DNA of 64,000 nucleotides, from the NCBI RefSeq assembly GCF_028750875.1, contig NW_026542597.1, positions 68,524,030 through 68,588,029 of the forward strand, given 5' to 3'. The notes below the pieces were generated by a model, which saw only the letters and a list, made by a program, of their open reading frames with translations, was not told the DNA's origin and did no database searches. The DNA comes from Macrosteles quadrilineatus (lineage: Eukaryota; Arthropoda; Insecta; Hemiptera; Cicadellidae). The position numbers and the translations under genes were made by a program. This document shows positions 1 to 13,080 of this stretch, one piece after another (within the stretch, counting starts at the first letter, position 1; every line of letters begins with the position of its first letter).

Positions 1-780
1 TACCTGTTATCAAGTGGAATTTTGAAAATTAATATTGAGGTTGGATTGGTTAGGTTAGGTTAGATGAGCTTAATATAATATAAAAGGTATTAAATAATAA
101 CTTCCTTACTGTCGTATGCCTTGGGACTAAAGAAAATATTGTTACCAATCATGGAATCTCTTATTGTTGGGGTTTCCTTATTACACATGTAATATAATGT
201 ATTAGTTGCTGATACGTGAAATTATGCACTAAGGCACGTTTTCACTTTTAGGCATTGTGGGATTATCCACTATGGGATTATGCTCTATGGCACGTTAGTA
301 ACAGACGTCGAGGTTTGAAATGAGGACGATCGTGTCGTTATTGAGGTGGCAGTGGCATAGGCTCGATAATAAATTTATTGATGATTAATGTTGACTTTAT
401 TAATAGTGGAAGTAAGTTATCGTTTTTGTGGTAATGTATTTTCGAAACAGCATCAAAGTCCGTTTACTTTTGCAAATTGAATAGTTGTAAAATGTTATTA
501 AGATACTTATTTCACATGACGAAGTGTGTGGTTTCGATTCTTTTGCATTGAATGATACGTCAAAAACCTTCCACCCCTTTCAGTGTTTTAGGCGCCGCTA
601 GAACTTGGACTCGTCCAAATCAAAAATATCATAACTCAATTAAACAGAAGCTTGATATTCATTATTTAATTGTATGGCCATTTAGGAATCACTCCGACAA
701 AAACTGATTGCATTTTTGGATTCAGCGTGGGAAAAAACATAAGACTTATAAAAAGTAGACATCTAAAAATGACATCCCAT
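1..780. other. AT-rich intergenic sequence, no gene seen
   Basis: I see no reading frame, RNA gene or clear repeat boundary here. A run of three TTAGG-like units near positions 48-65 resembles the insect telomere motif, but it is too short to mean more than chance or a common interspersed motif. Confidence 0.5.
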
Positions 781-2750
781 CCCAATGTATACATACTAAT
801 ACCAATAACTAGGCCTACCTAGTCTTAAAAATATATGGAAAGGAAAGGTGCCTGATTATATATTTTTTTATTATCTGTTGTAAAATGAACTCTGTTCTTT
901 AGATTCTGTACTTCTGAACTCTGACACTGTACTAGAGAATGCTATGAGTGAGGTCATACTGTTTCACTGAATTATAAATATTAATTTGAAATTGAACATT
1001 CGACTGTTTGATTTTATTTTATATTACCTATTTAGTCACAATCTCATAAGACACTCATAATCATACTTCTCAGAGAAGAAATAATCATTACAATACACTA
1101 AACATTATTCATTATCTTATAGATTTAAATTATTACAACCACTTATACTATATAAATTATTTATTTACTGTTTGTCCCCTTCTATATTGGAAGAACAAGG
1201 AAATGACCAAAGGATAATTGAAACAGAATTAAACGTGTTTATTTCTGCTCCCGTCAGTTGTTGAAAATAATGCAAGAACTGTAAATTAACTAAAAGCTTT
1301 TCGTTTTATATCCTTTTAAGAAACACTTATACTAGGGAAGGATTTGAAATATTGGTGTTCTCCAACATTTTTGGGAGGAAAGTACAATATTTGGTAAAAA
1401 CTATTTCAATGTTTTTACTTTCCACCATTACATAATTTATATTACATAATTTTATAAATTAGTTTATCTTTGAAGAATAAATGGAAATTTTATTCTCCCC
1501 TAAACGTTAATGGAAAATTAATCCGAAAACAGTTTAAATCAGCATATGACGGAACCGCCACCGGCTGCAGCCATGACGTCATCGAACAGTGTTACCAACC
1601 TAGATATATGAAAAGTACTCGTCCTTGTGTTATACTCATCCATGGGTTTGAATTATAATATAATAAACTAAATACAATAATTAGAATGAAATAGCTAGTA
1701 TTTTGCATGGCTTAAGTTAGTCCAAAATAACCATAGAGTGGTGATATGTACTCGTATTAGTGGGTAACTGTCAAGGTAGGTACATAGCATGTAATTTCAT
1801 CAAGATACTTCAGTTTTGTGCAATTAAAACTACTTTTAGCAAATTTCCCCTACAGAGAATAAGCTTTTACCGTGGTACTCATGGTAAGACCTGGACCCGG
1901 AACCGATTTACTTTTTCGTTTTGAGGTCCCTAGAGACCAAAAACACCATCCGTTCAAATTCATATATTTATATATATGTCCGTTAGCACGACAACTCGAG
2001 AAAACATCATCCGATTTTGATGAAATTTGGTACAAACGTGTAAACCTACATTTATTCGAACGAGTTCGCGAACCAGCATGATCGGACTATGGGAACAGGG
2101 GTTTATGGGGGTTTTATGGGGTAAAAATAGGTTTTTCCAATTTTGAACCATTAAAACTTAAAATTTAGCATTTTCTTTCCAAACCATTGTGTAGAGCTTA
2201 AAAAAACAAAGAATTTAATATATTGAAGCGTTATTATGTGCCTAATGGTTAAGGAGAAAATTCCAAAAAACTGTTAATTTAAAATTCCCATGTTATTCTT
2301 ATGGAGAATAAGTAAACTGTTGTAGTTTGCTTGTTTATGATCATATTTTGATCAAATTTTGAAAATGCATTCATTTCATACTAAACTATTAACATTGTAC
2401 AAAAAACACCTTTTAACCCTCCCTGTTGCAGCAAACCTAAGTACTCGTTAAACTATAATGTTATTTAAAAAGGGAATAAATGTGATATTTTTAAGGAGAC
2501 ATTTTAGTGTAAATCCAATCAGGCAAATGGAAATTCGCTTAGTCTGCAGGTTTGCTGCGGCGGGGGTATTTACATATTGTATGGGAAATTTTAGCTAATG
2601 ACATTTTCATTGTGCAATGAATAGACTTTTTAAAAAAATATTGTTCACTTTTTGATGTTGCAAATGTACAGAAATATAAAGCCTTAAAAAATACAAGTAG
2701 GTCTACTACAACCGATAAAACGTTATTTAAAATTTTTATTATTAATTATT
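780..2750 (+). repeat. Segmental duplication unit (direct copy at about 5300-7020)
   Basis: The order of recognisable segments here (GTACTTCTGAACTCTGAC run near 905, CAGAGAAGA near 1072, a GC-richer core with CGGCTGCAGCCATG near 1562, a segment with TTGTTCACTTTT near 2640) recurs in the same order at 5320-7010. By eye the similarity is about 80-90 percent. The left copy is interrupted by a mobile element at 1842-2575 that is absent from the right copy. No convincing gene is present; the 62-aa frame at 1470 is not kept open in the second copy. Confidence 0.7.
1842..2575 (-). mobile_element. Interspersed repeat family X, copy 1 (non-coding)
   Basis: This segment is the reverse complement of 8155-8895. 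Shared landmarks are the GGTAAGACCTGG stretch near 1884, the ATTTTGATGAAATTTGG stretch near 2012, GGTTTTATGGGGTAAAAA near 2110, and a terminal part with GCAGCAAACCT near 2429 and AGGTTTGCTGC near 2549 in inverted orientation. A degraded third copy lies at 34515-34980. No protein is encoded. The GCAAACC inverted pair is also found without the rest of the element, at 9296 and 20284, so this may be a composite of a small MITE and another repeat. The superfamily is not assigned. Confidence 0.6.
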
Positions 2751-3241
2751 TGTTCTAAATTTGCTGGTAGCATAAATAAATATCTTAGCAAGTATTTAAA
2801 GAGCTATATGATAAAGTGTTCAATAATCTTAATTTCCACGTCCCTATTCCTTTCCACTTTGACATAAAGTGGGCTCTTTGCTTTCTTACAAGCTGTCATA
2901 ACATTACTGGCAGACTTAAAAAACGCATTATTTATTATGTCACCATTTCCATTATTATATTTTAATCGCAATTATAATATCCCAAATTATTTATTTTTAA
3001 GACAGAAGTGTCCTCAAACGTTTCCACCTCATAAAGTTATGACATGGGATATAAAGTGAAATCTATAGTGTTATTATCATTATACATGTTGCATTTTCAT
3101 CACTTAACAAGACTATTTCTGGAAAGGTCAAGCATTTCTATTAGATTTTTTAGTGTTCATCATCATACAGCAAGTCCACCTTACGTTTATAGCAGTAATA
3201 CTGCGTGAATTAATTTTATTTATGTATTTACTGTTGACAAA

Positions 3242-4222
3242 ATGCTGATAAAATCTTTAATTAAATACTGGGAACACATTCCACTTTTTATGTTAAGGAT
3301 TTGTAGCGAGGTGAGGTGGTTTGAAAGATTGACACATGCTGTATTTCTGGCCGTTTCAATTTACTTTACACTGACAAACAGCTGGTTTAAAGTTACAAGT
3401 ATTCTTAGTTTTACACTTAGTTTTGATGGTATGAGTTATCGACTTTCAGTTATATTCGGTCTTGTTTGTGTTCTGCAGAACTTTTTCGCCAAGAAGCTCC
3501 TTTCAAACAAAGACTTCGATACAGAAAATGCTTTACATGTTGATTGGTTTGTCACATCAGCAACAATCCTTCAAATAATCATTGGGATCAACAGTATCTT
3601 ATCCATTACTGTAATTTATAGGTCATTAAGATAATTCTTCATATTTTACAGCTTTATCCTGCTCTCAAATAACCTAAACCAAATGCTCATCCTAAAACAC
3701 ATGATTGCAAAAAGGTTACGGCTTTGCATGAGCTGCAACAACTTAAGTCTCGTACGATCCGTATTGGACTTAAATGACTCAATCAATGAAATCTTTTCAA
3801 ATCCAATTTCATTTTTTTTCCTTCCGTACTCAGTAAAACTAGTACGAAACTTTGTATTTGCTTGGATGTATTACGGACTAAAATGCGATTTTACTTACTC
3901 GGACAAATGGACAGTTTTTGTATCGTCTACCGTGTTGATAAGCTGCCACAGTGTTCTTTTTCTGCTAGGAGCAATAGCAAGCAGTGAGGTGACTCAAGCA
4001 GTAGAAGACATCAAAGCACATATGGACAAGACCATCAGCATAGACAAAGAACTCCCCTTGACAGACAAGGCACAAATATTGACAATGATTGTGGAGCTTG
4101 ATCAAAGGTCTTTAGATTTTTATTGCATGGACCTATTTGCCTTAAATTGTTCGAATGTGACGAGCTTTTGTGTTTTCTTAGTCAATCTCATGATGGTATT
4201 CATTCAGTTTATAACTATGTAA
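3242..4222 (+). pseudogene. Gustatory-receptor-like gene copy 1, one premature stop
   Basis: This is the same gene as the intact copies at 14486 and 24961 and would encode 326 residues from the MLIK start. Frame is kept from 3242 to the stop ending at 4222, but codon 131 is TAA (3632-3634) where copies 2 and 3 have TCA serine at the start of transmembrane segment 4. There is no frameshift, and the 195 codons after the stop remain open with mostly conservative changes. The C-terminus keeps the receptor signature, ending FIQF. An in-frame TGA at 3206-3208 replaces the short N-terminal extension seen in the other copies, which supports the conserved MLIK methionine as the true start in this family. 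It is most simply a young pseudogene; stop-codon readthrough, known for some insect chemoreceptors, is an alternative the sequence cannot exclude. Confidence 0.8.
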
Positions 4223-5383
4223 GTAATTACGTCATTTGAAGATCATGTAGAAGGCTACACCAGTAAAGACACTTTTTGAGGGCACAAATGTAACTGGAAT
4301 AAAATTGTGCTACACTGATCACAAAAAGAAGCAGTTGACAAGGAACAGAACTTATCTTATCGAGAATGGGATGTGTACAAATACATTTCTTTGCCTCTTT
4401 GTGAATTTCATTTTTAAACAAACAAATCCATTTTTAAAGAGAATTCCAGATAGTACTTCTAGAGATTTGATTAGCCTTTGCTCATCGGTATCTACTCCTA
4501 TACTCCCATCTTTATAAAGAATTATCCTTATAAACGTTGCTGTAAAATACACTGTAAAATACACATTCCCACATTTCCTGTTGCTATAAACTACATCGTT
4601 TCTATATCTACGCGATATTTATTCAACAAATCAGTCTCCAAGCAATCTCAAACCCTCACTGACATCATGACAATGGATTCATCCACATCAGTGCATACAC
4701 TACAACAGTGTTACACCTGGCTGCCGTGTTATAATATTGTGTAACATAAATGAGTTACACACAGGTACAATACCTACAGGACTGTGGTATTTTATATAGT
4801 TCTGACATAGCTTGTTGTGAGTTAAAATTAAAAATAAATTAATTAAAATTAGAGTTGAACGTCTTCTTAATAAATATGGGTAGCCCATTTTTCTTCTTCA
4901 TTTGGAAAATTTTAAATTCTATTTAAATTCTACCAATCATATATATATATACCTTTTTAGGACCTGATTATTATTAATGGAACATTATATTTAAGTTTTA
5001 AGTCTGTAAGTAGAGTTAATTATTTCATGAATGGTTGGTCGATATGTGATCTACAATTAATTGTTATTAATGTATTGATAGTAATATAATGTATTGAAGT
5101 ATTTAATAATGTCAAAGTATTTTATACCATTCAATCATAACCCAGCAGTTATATATTTTTGTTTCGCTCCTTAAAAAATTAGTAACTACATTCTAAACAA
5201 ATAGCTAGGTCTACGACTTAAAATTACAAAATGTTTCTACCAAATATCTTACAGCTGTAGTGTATGATAAACCATATTGATTTGCAAGACCTATCATTAA
5301 TAATCGATAAAAAATATGGGAAGGGAAGGGTAGCCCGACTATATTAGAAAATGAACTGTTGTAAAATTAAATCTGTACTAGTT

Positions 5384-5536
5384 AAGGCTCTGTACTCCTG
5401 TACTTCCGAACTCTGACTGTACTTCTCTGCACTTCTGTACTTCTGAACTCTGACTCTGTACTTCTCTGTAATTATGTACTTCTGAACTCTGACTCTGTAC
5501 TTCTGTTTTTCTGATCTCTGACTCAGTATTTCTCTA
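5384..5536 (+). repeat. Minisatellite of CTGTACTTCTGAACTCTGAC units
   Basis: About four imperfect units of roughly 20-40 bp built on CTGTACTTCTGAACTCTGAC. The paralogous position near 905-925 has only one unit, so this array expanded after the 780-2750 / 5300-7020 duplication. Confidence 0.7.
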
Positions 5537-7055
5537 GACTGGATGAAGCGATTAGTGAACTCTTACTGTTTCATTGAATTTATAAATATTCATTCTAAAT
5601 TGAAATTTTGACTGTTCGATTCTACTTTATATAGGCCTAACCTTGTTGATCACGATCTCAAAAGACACTAAGCATATGTCTCAGAGAAGAGTGACTCATT
5701 ACAATGCACAAGACATTATTAATTATCTTATATATTTCAATGGTTGCAACTTCGTATACTAAATACCGTCTAAATTGAAAGCACAAGGAAATGAGAAAAG
5801 GACAAATGAAACAGAATTAAACGTGTTTATTTCTGCTCATGTAATAGAGGAGCGTCGCTTGTACTATGCAGATGTACTCATTAAACTCTATTAGATTAAA
5901 TAACCTATGTTTATTTATAAATCCTCTTCTGGTGCCACCATTATCCTTTCTGAGATAATTAATATTTTAAACATGTTAATTCATTGTTTGTTTATATTTT
6001 ATTTTCAGTAGCCCCTAGCAGCCTAGACTACTAGGTTATAAATCAACTTTTACAACACATTTATAAATCATATTTGTTGCACTAATTTGATCTATTAGTG
6101 AGAATTTGATTACAGTGTTGCAATCTAGTGGACCACAAGCATTTTTCTTTCCTACCTGATTTATTAATTTTAGTGTGCCCATCCGAAAGACTCTCATTGT
6201 CGTAGATATAAAATAGATTCTCTGTTGTTGAAACGAAAATATGTTGTTGAAAATAATGCAAAAAAGGTTTATTAACTAAAAGCTGTCGTTTTTATATATT
6301 TTTGAGACACACTTATACTGGGGAAGGATTTGAAATATTAGTGTTCTGCAACATTTTTTGGAAGAAAGTACAATATTTTGTAAAATCTATTTCTATGTTT
6401 TGACTTTCCAATTTCCATAATTTAAAAATAACTTCTATATAATTTTGTACATGTTTTATTTTAAAGAAGAAATGGAAATATAATTCTCCTCCAACCTTTA
6501 ATCGAAAATTTATCCGAAAACAGTTTAGTAATCAGCAGACGACGGAACCGCCTTCGGCTGCAGCCATGGCGTCATCGAATAGTGTTACCAACCTATATTT
6601 ATGAAAAGTACTCGTCCTAGTGTTATACACATCCATGGGTTTGAATTATAATATAACAAACCAAATACTACGAGGCAAATAGCTACTAGGTAGCTATTTG
6701 AATAAAATAGCTACTATTGGCATGGCTTAAATTGGCCCAAAAAACTATATAGTGAATGTTATATACTTTGAGTAACTCTCAAGTAAGGTACATTGCATGT
6801 AATTTCATAATTTTTTTATTGTATATATTTTTTATTTTTACATATTCTATCGAACATTTTAAATTATTCCGTTTTTATTGTGCCATGAATAGACTTTAAA
6901 AAAAAATTGTTCACTTTTCCTTAACAAATTTTGTAAATGTACAGGAAAATAAAGCCTTCAATTAGAAAAATACAAATAAGTATACTGTAAACGATAACGA
7001 TTATTTTAAACTTTTATTGTTAAGCATTTGTTGTACAAAGAAATATCACTTCCAG

Positions 7056-7225
7056 AGGTAAATCTGTCATTTTCCAATAGACATCAACAATGTGACGTCA
7101 GCATGGAACAATCAAGCCAGCTTGAAATGAAACCTTTGTCCCTCTCAACATTTCGTTTTGTTTCCGACCATTCTGATGGCTTGCCTCGTCTAATAGGCTA
7201 TTGTGGGACCAAGGTAGTGTTTGAG
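7056..7225 (+). CDS. Candidate conserved internal exon, function unknown (copy A)
   Basis: A reading frame open from 7028 to 7240 is conserved in the inverted arm (23107-23319). Across 213 bases I count about nine differences, while the flanking duplicated sequence is visibly more diverged. The block is bounded by a plausible acceptor (ATCACTTCCAG, ending 7055) and a plausible donor (GAG then GTATGC, GT at 7226), which would give a 170-bp exon ending at a codon boundary. The encoded segment is polar, with VSMEQSSQLEMKPLSLSTF near its centre, and I do not recognise the family. Most differences change the amino acid, which argues against strong protein-level constraint, so it could instead be a conserved non-coding block. 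It contains a TGACGTCA (CRE-type) octamer at 7093-7100. No partner exons were identified. Confidence 0.28.
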
Positions 7226-8154
7226 GTATGCATTGTATGAGGGCACAAACTGCATTGATCAAAATCAATGATTTACTGGAAACCATACCAGCTGATATTT
7301 TAGAAAGCAAACATTGGATCAACAAATTATCAAATTAAGTCGTATATTAAATGCTTATTGTATACTTTTGGAAATGTTAAAAGCACTACGTTTCTGTAGT
7401 TGTCACTATATGAGATCACTTAAAACTTTTTAGCTAAAGCCTTCAAACGTATCTGTCTTTCCTAGAAACGCCTTACCTAAGCTTAACTTAAGTTTACAAT
7501 CGATATTTATGGGTAGTCTGTGGTGAAGGGTTTAAAAAAATAAGCGCTCCATGAACTTGAAATAATTTAAAATTGTTTCAAATTGTACAGCAAATCATTT
7601 TAGAAAATAGAAATACAATCAGGCTTAGCGTAATCTATTGTGCCTTTGTGTTATGGCTCAAGTTAAAAAGAATCACAAGAGTGTAGAAGAAAAATTAGAA
7701 ACCTAATTCAATCGTATCGATGTTGTACGATTGACATTTGTGAGTGATTCATTTTACTTTTATATTTGTAGCTAAAGATTATCTTTTTCTAAGCTGGAGC
7801 TTTTTTTTGTAAAGATAAATTAATTAATAATGAGGAGCTAAACAACTTTAACCTGTAATAGTTAAAACGTTACACACCAAACTACCACGAGGGCTACTGA
7901 AACCTAAAATTTAATTTAATGGAAAATCTCCGTCCGTAATACGTGTTTAGTTTTTAACGTTCATTTTTCCTAATATACACAACAAGAAAGCAAAATTTCG
8001 GTGACACAAAGGACCAGAAAATAAAGGGTAATATATTTTTTATGATCCAATAAACTGTAGCACTATCGAAATAGCCAGTACTTAAGTCACAAAACCGCGA
8101 TAGGATATGAAGGCAAGCTCTCCTTAACTGGACACATAAAAGACGCATGGCATA

Positions 8155-8895
8155 TAGCTGATGAAATACCCCCGCCGCAGCAAACCTGCTGACTAAGCGA
8201 ATTTCCATTCGTCTGAATTGATTTTCAGTTAAATATATTTTAATAACATTAGGTTTAACGAGTACCTAGGTTTGCTGCTACAAGGAAACTAACTTAAGTG
8301 TGTTTTTGAGTATAATATTGATAGCTTAGTACAAAATAAATAAATTTGCCAAGTTTGATCAAAATATATTCATAAACAAGCAAACTACAACATTTGACAA
8401 TATTCTCCATAAGAATAACATGGGAATTTTGAATTTAAAATTTTTTAAATTTTCTCCGTTACTAATAATCGAACAAAAATACTTTTATATACTAAATTAT
8501 TTGTTTTTTAAGCTCTTTAAAAAGGTCTAAAGAGAAATTGGGAAATTTTGTGTTTTGAGGGTCAAAAGTGAGAAAAACCAATTTTTACCCCATAAAACCC
8601 CCCGTAAAGCCCCGTTCCCATGGTCCAATCGTGCTGGTTCGCAAACTCATTCAAGTTTATCCCGCTTTACACCTTTAAACCAAATTTCATCAAAATCGGA
8701 CAAAAATTACTCAAGTTATCGCGTTCACGGACGTATATATATATATATATAAATCTATATATATATATATACATATATAAAAATTTGAACGAATAGTGTT
8801 TTTGGCCTCTGGAGACATCAAAATGAAAAAGTAAATCGGTCTCGGGCCTAGGTCTTACCGTGCCACCTACGGTAATAGCTACTTCCCTATAGGGA
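8155..8895 (+). mobile_element. Interspersed repeat family X, copy 2 (non-coding)
   Basis: Reverse complement of 1842-2575, and the better preserved copy. It opens with the GCAGCAAACCTGC / AGGTTTGCTGC inverted pair (8174 and 8268). It continues through a segment with CCAATTTTTACCCCATAAAA (8578), AAATTTCATCAAAATCGGAC (8682) and an AT microsatellite (8735-8775), and ends at the CCTATAGGGAAATTCGC region near 8895. No open reading frame has transposase features. Confidence 0.6.
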
Positions 8896-9295
8896 AATTC
8901 GCTAAAATTACAACAATGTAACAATTGCAGAGGTGAGATCATTAATACAATGTAGACATTTTTCCCTAGGCAGGACACAAGAGTTGCAGAGGTGGCTATA
9001 ATTAGTGTTGCTCATCAGCCCTACATGCACTGTTGAACCCCACTGTATTTTAATTGGCTGTCCCAGTTGAATGTTTAATTATATAGCATACACATTTATA
9101 GTAGGATAGACGTAAAACATAAAAATGTTTGTTGGTTTATGTATTATTTTTATCATTATATGTTCTAGTGCAAATTTACGATGATCCTAAGTTTTTCAAC
9201 CATTCATCCCTCTTTTTTCTAATCTATCTATACATTTTGATAAAATGTGGAAAATATTATTTATTAAGCTCATTTCACTAAAAAACGTGTTATTA

Positions 9296-9443
9296 CCATC
9301 CCTGTAGCAGAAAACCCAAGTAATAGTTTAATCTAAAGTGTTCAAATAGGGAATAAATCTCACATATTTTAGGATTTATTTAGGTAAAAACTAAATCAGG
9401 CAAATACAAATGTGCTTAGTCTGCAGGTTTGCTGCAGTGGTGG
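9296..9443 (+). mobile_element. Short MITE-like repeat with GCAAACC-type terminal inverted repeats
   Basis: About 148 bp. The left end, ATTACCATCCCTGTAGCAG, is an imperfect inverted match to the right end, CTGCAGTGGTGGTAAT. Versions of the same unit are found at 20284-20432 (inverted arm) and inside family X copies near 2420-2570 and 8165-8285. It is non-coding. Target duplication is unclear because the flanking TTA/TAA may belong to the inverted repeat. Confidence 0.5.
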
Positions 9444-12400
9444 TAATTATTAAACGTAACTGTCGTGGATGGTTTGTCCTAGGGGGCTTGTACGTACACT
9501 TACGTAATTACTGACAAAGTTGAGCTGTGTCTGATTGTAAAGAGTTTAACATGTAAGTAATTATTTTTTTTATAAATTTGTATGTATAATTTTATTATAT
9601 TGTCAATTAACTAAACAATGAAAATATTTCGTTTAGTTTTAAGGCCACTTGTATTAGATTCTATTCCATCTTAACATACATTACATATGTATATCTTGAT
9701 CACATTTATTTGCAGCAAACTAAATTAGTCCTCAAAGGGATTCATTGTGTAGGGTATTGAATGTGACAAGTCGTTGAAACATACAGAAGCTCTGATAGGA
9801 TTATCTAAGTCACTTAACCAATTGTTGATTGTGTGGGGTGTTCTATAGCATATCTCGGTATCTTAACTTTGTTCTGAGCAGGTTGAATAAACCTTTTTGT
9901 CTAAATGTTGATATGTTTGTGTTTTACATAGGGGTTTTGCATGGATAGACTAATCAGTTACGCAGAAACAATTTGGATTCATGGATTCATTGGTTATGTT
10001 TACATGGTGGACCAGAAAAAAATTAACCCTAAAAAACAAGGATTTTAGTGTGTCAGCAAGATTTAGCAGTTTAGATCTATACAAATATTATGTTTCAATA
10101 TAAATTTAATGTATACGATTTCTTTAACCGAACTAAATGGCTTAGCTTGCCATATTTAAGCAAATAATTATTTAGTTAGTCAAATATTCCTGTTTTGACC
10201 ATTAAACCTATTTCCCTTGAAAATATTACAAATCTTCTCCGCACAGAAGTGTAATGTAATCTTTCCCTAGGGGTACGGACTGTTTATTAAATATGTTTAA
10301 TTTTAACGATTAAATACATTAATCAATTATTTATAGCCACATTTGCACAAGCTCTATCATTCACAAAGAACGTGTAGTTAAAATAAAGTTCATCCAATGT
10401 GTGTCGATTTTTTAGAAAATGTCTTAAAGAAAATCAGTGAAGGAAAATCGCAACGGTTCTTATAGTTTCTTATTCAAAATCTCAGATTTTACGTAGCATA
10501 AACCACAGGTAATGTTTATGTGGCACTCAGGCTGGACTAAGCACTTTCCAGGATAGGGCTTCAACGCAAGATAAATATAAATAATTGTGTTAGACACAAC
10601 ACCGTTGAGCAAAAATATCCCATTGTCAAATATGATATTTAAATGTGATTGTTAAATGTGTTTTACTACCTAACGGTTTTTATGAAATTGATGTTACATA
10701 GTGTTGTTGTTATAATGCTAATGATTTATCCTTGTGATGTTAAAATCTTAATACATTACTGCAGTGTGTAAGCAGGACGTAAAACTATTTCACGGAATAA
10801 ACAAATTCATCATTTTGAAACAATCAGTTATTTTGCTCAGTAAAAGTGTGTTTAATACTTCTGTGCATTACAGGTTGCAATTAAAATCACAGTGTTGCTT
10901 ATATGATTAAGCTTCAACGCCCATTCATGGTTTGTCTCATACTAGATATTTTTTAGCAGGATAATCAACCTTATAATAACGTAGGTCAGGATGGAGAAGG
11001 TTTGCCCGCACATAAGACGTACAAAAGAATGCCGTTAGCAGTCATGCCAAACTTATGTCAATATACGAGAATTGGTAATTTTGGCATTGGAAAACTTAAA
11101 ATTGTAAACACCTATGATAAATAGTAGACTTTTTTTCTGAGCTGTATAAGTCGTGAACTGTTAAAGTTCTATATCATAATGGGCTGTAAAGTTTTAATGG
11201 TCTCCTCTTACCAACAGCAGACTCATTCTCGTTTATGATATGCCATTGTTGAGTGGCGTCAGTTGTGTCACTTTGAAATTATTTAAGTCTTAGCAACTGT
11301 ACTTAAGTTAAAAACCGAGGGAAAAGCGTACTGTGTAATTTAAGACACACCCATCATCATGGTCGAGAATTTGAATAAGAAATTTCGGGTCGCTTTATAA
11401 AAACTAACTTATTTAATACGAATGCATTGAAAATTGCTTAGGCCGAAATATTGCATTACTAAAGGTCCATTACTCATTTTTTAAATAGTGTTTTCTACTG
11501 TAAAATGTAAATGGATTTTTTTGTTAACCTGCAAAGACAAATAAGCGTTTCGAAAACGGCAACAAATAATTTAAAAACGTAACCTGTCACTACCAAATTT
11601 ATATCAACCAAATGAAATATTATCACTTAAACCCATGATTGTGTGCCTACTTTACTGTAGATATTCTAATAGAGATTCAATAAATATTTAAGGTGTACGT
11701 TTTGGTAACGTATAAAATTTACCACTGTAGTAGTAACACCGACGGTTTAAAATTCTATGATTTATGGTTATCTTGAAAATATGTTCATTAAATTTATTAT
11801 GTTTATACCTAAAAACACGAAATTGACTATTTATCCATCTTAATTACTAAATATAAACTAGAAGCACACTTTAACAAAATGTATCAACAAAGAGGATCTG
11901 TAAAACCTTTACAGCCAATTTAGAGAGAAACAGCCAGCAGTAAAACCTAATCCGTGCAGCTGCAATGGCCAGAGTGAATGTGGCCTGCAATATTAACATG
12001 GCAATATAGGCACAGATGCTGCCTAGCTGTCATTGGCTGAATACCATATGACGTCATCTCTGGGGTGAAATCAAGTGTAACTTTATGTTCGTTTTTATAG
12101 AATTATATTGAATTATATTATATATAGATTGTATATTATATATTATTATTATATAGAATTATATATATATATATATATATCTATATATAGATTGTATATT
12201 ATATATTATTATTATATAGAATTATATATATATATATATATATTTATTTATATATATATATTTATTTATATATATATATTTATTTGGAGTTGCAGTAAAT
12301 TTATTTCCTATGTAAATATTTAATATTATTTTGTATATGTTTATGTTATGTCCTGTTTATGTTTAGGACTGCTTAAAATCCATGTAATTTGGGACCAAAT

Positions 12401-13080
12401 TATAAGTTGGCTATACGGTATTTATTCTTTAAATAGGAGCCACAAAAAATTATGAAGTGGGAATAGATTAATGTTTCTATCTATGGTTTCAGTTGTATCA
12501 CAAATTGGAGTTTTAAAACCTATTTCAATTATAGTATCAAACGTCTCAAGTAAACCTAAATTTTAAAATGACACATAATTCAAATACTTTGAAACACCTT
12601 TAGAATTTAAGTGTAGGTTTACTTATGTGGTGTATATTTAATGTTTTGTTATAATGTTTTTTATTGAGTATTGACTATGTTAAGTAAAATCCCTAATCTT
12701 TAAATATTATTTATGTAAATAAATGTATTAATACGCAGAACCTAACAGACCATTTTTGTACAATTTCAAAGTGTATGGGTTTTACAATACTTGTTCCGAC
12801 ATTCTAAATTTAATAGAGAAGCAGTTGATTGAATTAAAACATGTTATTTATTTAATGGTATACACATGTCCGTTATTTAATTACAAGGATCGGGATTAAA
12901 TTTGAAATAAAGTAAGTATACTTGTACTTTCTCAATGTATGCACTTGCTTGCATAGTGACGCCAAGTAATAGTATTATTGATTGAGCATTTTTATATGTT
13001 CCTGTGAACAAGAAAGTGTAACATAGTACACAAAATTACCATCTAAAACTTTACTTTATAGCATAAATTACAAGTAAAAC
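9440..13080 (+). repeat. Segmental duplication block D, copy 1
   Basis: This block is shared, with gaps, with 15838-18240 (+), 19150-20290 (-) and 26375-28680 (+). Landmarks are GGATGGTTTGTCCTAG at 9467 and 15843; GCTCTGATAGGATTA at 9789 and 16160; ACAGGTTGCAATTAAAATCAC at 10871, with a diverged match at 16935; GCATTACTAAAGGTCCATTAC at 11453 and 26447; and CAATATTAACATGGCAATATAGG at 11987 and 17887. It holds no gene I can support. Confidence 0.8.
12104..12285. repeat. AT-rich microsatellite with an internal 61-bp duplication
   Basis: A TA/TAT-rich tract in which a segment beginning TATATAGATTGTATATTATA is repeated about 61 bp later. A related tract occurs at 28228-28290 in block D copy 4. 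Block D copy 2 (near 18000) has almost none, so the tract varies greatly in length between paralogues. Confidence 0.85.

Larger units (their letters stand above)
2780..10620 (+). repeat. Arm A of a large inverted segmental duplication
   Basis: Landmarks along this arm recur in reverse order and complementary on the opposite strand between about 19150 and 26330: the Gr gene (3242 versus 25941), the 70-codon conserved block (7028-7240 versus 23107-23319), ACCACGAGGGCTACTGAAACC near 7884 versus 22516, TGCACTGTTGAACCCC near 9027 versus 20770, and CTGGACTAAGCACTTTCC near 10532 versus 19212. Identity varies from about 80 to 96 percent by eye. Arm A alone holds an extra segment at about 5300-6830. 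Arm B alone holds a palindromic element and a hAT element. Confidence 0.85.

Noticed and set aside
48..65. Telomeric TTAGG repeat
   Set aside because: Only about three units; too short to indicate a telomere or an interstitial telomeric array.
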